From Nitrospiria bacterium (GTDB taxonomy: Bacteria; Nitrospirota; Nitrospiria; Nitrospirales; UBA8639), in contig JAUIKP010000201.1 in assembly GCA_030430725.1 (NCBI GenBank), positions 1 through 6,305 of the forward strand: a DNA stretch of 6,305 nt, given 5' to 3'. Shown here in pieces: positions 4,945 to 6,305 of the stretch; the first letter of the stretch is position 1, and every line of letters starts with the position of its first letter. The notes under the pieces are model-generated. The model was not told where the DNA came from, made no database searches, and worked only from the letters and a program-made list of their open reading frames with translations. The translations under genes and the position numbers were made by a program.

Positions 4945-6305
4945 GACTCCCTTTCTGTGCAATCTCAAAAAGAATTCGAGTCCCACGGTGAGGTTTCGAC
5001 CATACCTGGAAGTGTGCACCCAACCGTTTCGCGCGTGCGGCCATATTTCTTAATCCGTGAAATCCCTCATGCGTTTTTTCAAGATCAAACCCCAGACCAT
5101 TGTCCATCACTTCCAAACACACGGTCCCCTCTCTCACTTGAAGGGACACCGTGCCTGACGTGGCATGTGCATGTCGCACACTGTTGCTGATGGATTCTTT
5201 CACCACATACAGCAGATGGGTGGCTTCCTCCGGCGTGAGCAGGTCGGCCGCCTCCTGATCGATCTGCAGGTGAAAGGGAAGGTCCTGGGATTTTTCCACG
5301 GTATGGACAAGGGTCTGCATCTCTTCAACCCATTGCCGTCCATTCATGCAGTCCGGTTCAAGACCGCTAATATGGTTGCGCAAGTCTTGAATCACGATTT
5401 TGAGCTCCTTCAAGACATCGCTGATGCCGGTGAGGGCTTCTTGGGGATGCTGTGGAATGAGCCGTTGACACCGTTCTAAATTCAGTTTTAAGGCAAATGT
5501 CGATTGAATCACGCCGTCATGAAGATCCTGGGCCAAACGCTCCCGGGCTTCCAAGACTGTCCGAAGCTGTTGTTCACTCTGCCGACTGGCTTGTTCAGCC
5601 TGTTTGGTCTGGATTAATGATGTCCGTAACTCCGAGACGGCGGCCAAATACCCTCGCCCGACATACCCCAGAACAAAGAAATAGGCCAACAATCGGAGAA
5701 AATGCCAGAACCACCATCGACTGCCCCAGATCACGGAATAGGTAAACATCAATTCCGCAAATCCAAACATGAGGGCCAATGAGGCAAACAGCATATCTTC
5801 CGATCGACCCGAGGTTCGATAATCCAAAAAGAAGCGAAGGGACGCGGCAAAAAACAGCATGCTCGAAAAACTTTTTGGAGCCACGGCGGTTGGCGTGAAT
5901 GCCCCTTCACGAACCATCACCGGTACATATTGCGGAAATCCAATCGTCCATAAGGCGAGGGCAAGGGCTCCACCGGTCATTACCCACGGTATCCATTTCA
6001 TCGTTGTATGATGTTTTCCCGTTGCCGAGAGCCACATCAGCCCGAACCCCAAACCTCCCAACAAGCTGGCAAGGCTCCGCAATAGCACGAATCCATTCCC
6101 TGGTCCTGATACCGCGTGAAAGATTTCAAGAATACCCATCCCAAGAAAGCCGCCGGCAAGGGGAAGGAATTTCTGCCTGGTAGGGTCAGCGGTTCTTTGA
6201 AGTAGCACTATTCCCATGGAAATCGCAGCCAATCCTCCGACAGTTTCCAATGTGGAATGGAGGGCTTCATGAGGCCAGCGCCACCCTGGTAAAACTTCAG
6301 GTAAA
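4931..6305 (-). CDS. Membrane sensor histidine kinase, HisKA_3 type (5' end outside window)
   Basis: The frame is open to the right edge, giving 457 visible residues from 6304. A TTG at 6250 is only an internal codon: upstream codons read PGWRWPHEALHST without a stop or start. About seven hydrophobic segments fill visible residues 20-218, with FLGMGILEIFHAV at 53-65 and SRWWFWHFLRLLAYFF at 195-210, somewhat like the MASE-type membrane sensor domains. A coiled linker (about 222-255) leads to the HisKA_3 motif ERLAQDLHDGVIQS with the phospho-accepting His262. The ATPase domain has the N box KESISNSVRHAHA (Asn374), VMDNGLGFD (399-407) and GFHGLRNMAARA (414-425). It should autophosphorylate and pass phosphate to the overlapping response regulator. 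The membrane domain suggests sensing in or at the membrane; the signal is unknown. Confidence 0.93.
   Translation of the reverse strand, partial: LPEVLPGWRWPHEALHSTLETVGGLAAISMGIVLLQRTADPTRQKFLPLAGGFLGMGILEIFHAVSGPGNGFVLLRSLASLLGGLGFGLMWLSATGKHHTTMKWIPWVMTGGALALALWTIGFPQYVPVMVREGAFTPTAVAPKSFSSMLFFAASLRFFLDYRTSGRSEDMLFASLALMFGFAELMFTYSVIWGSRWWFWHFLRLLAYFFVLGYVGRGYLAAVSELRTSLIQTKQAEQASRQSEQQLRTVLEARERLAQDLHDGVIQSTFALKLNLERCQRLIPQHPQEALTGISDVLKELKIVIQDLRNHISGLEPDCMNGRQWVEEMQTLVHTVEKSQDLPFHLQIDQEAADLLTPEEATHLLYVVKESISNSVRHAHATSGTVSLQVREGTVCLEVMDNGLGFDLEKTHEGFHGLRNMAARAKRLGAHFQVWSKPHRGTRILFEIAQKGSHAQA

Noticed and set aside
4945..5019. Longer start for the response regulator at 5019
   Set aside because: It would lie deep inside the kinase coding region and adds 25 residues foreign to receiver domains; the start at 4944 has AAGGGAG directly upstream.
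6248..6250. TTG at 6250 as the kinase start
   Set aside because: The frame stays open to the edge of the window with plausible coding sequence, so the true start is outside.

Overview
The window looks like bacterial chromosome of moderate GC content. Every gene I can support is on the minus strand, so transcription runs from position 6305 towards 1. Seven gene-sized units are recognisable: five complete ones, one cut by the right edge, and one both broken and cut by the left edge. Organism: the gene content (exported DsrE-like protein, TlpA-like thioredoxin, short CcdA, NarL/FixJ-type two-component pair) and the style of the 147-bp palindromic repeat at 4063-4209 make me suspect a Nitrospira-like member of Nitrospirota. 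That is from memory of similar repeats and is not proven by the sequence.

Right part (4285-6305): a membrane-bound HisKA_3 histidine kinase, whose 5' end lies outside the window, overlaps by 14 nt a NarL/FixJ-type response regulator with a LuxR-type helix-turn-helix. They form one two-component unit.

Middle (2020-4284): a 386-bp non-coding stretch holds a palindromic dispersed-repeat-like element and several G4/C4 inverted repeats. Below it is a tight cluster: an exported DsrE-like protein with one cysteine, a membrane-anchored TlpA/ResA-like thioredoxin with a CxxC site, and the CcdA membrane electron carrier. The sensible reading is a periplasmic thiol/persulfide redox module. CcdA would bring electrons across the membrane, the TlpA-like protein would receive them, and the DsrE-like protein is a plausible substrate or sulfur carrier. 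The two-component pair upstream is a candidate regulator of the cluster, but only by position.

Left part (1-2019): a DUF1015 protein with its own ribosome-binding site, 182 nt after ccdA, then a type II toxin-antitoxin pair. The Phd/YefM-like antitoxin is intact. The PIN-domain toxin has an in-frame stop at codon 18 and has also lost an expected active-site glutamate, so the module appears to be decaying with the antitoxin retained.

The most interesting items are the dsrE-tlpA-ccdA combination, the doubly damaged toxin beside an intact antitoxin, and the palindromic element, which also supplies a terminator-like hairpin between the regulator and the redox cluster. I saw no tRNA, rRNA, CRISPR array or transposase gene.
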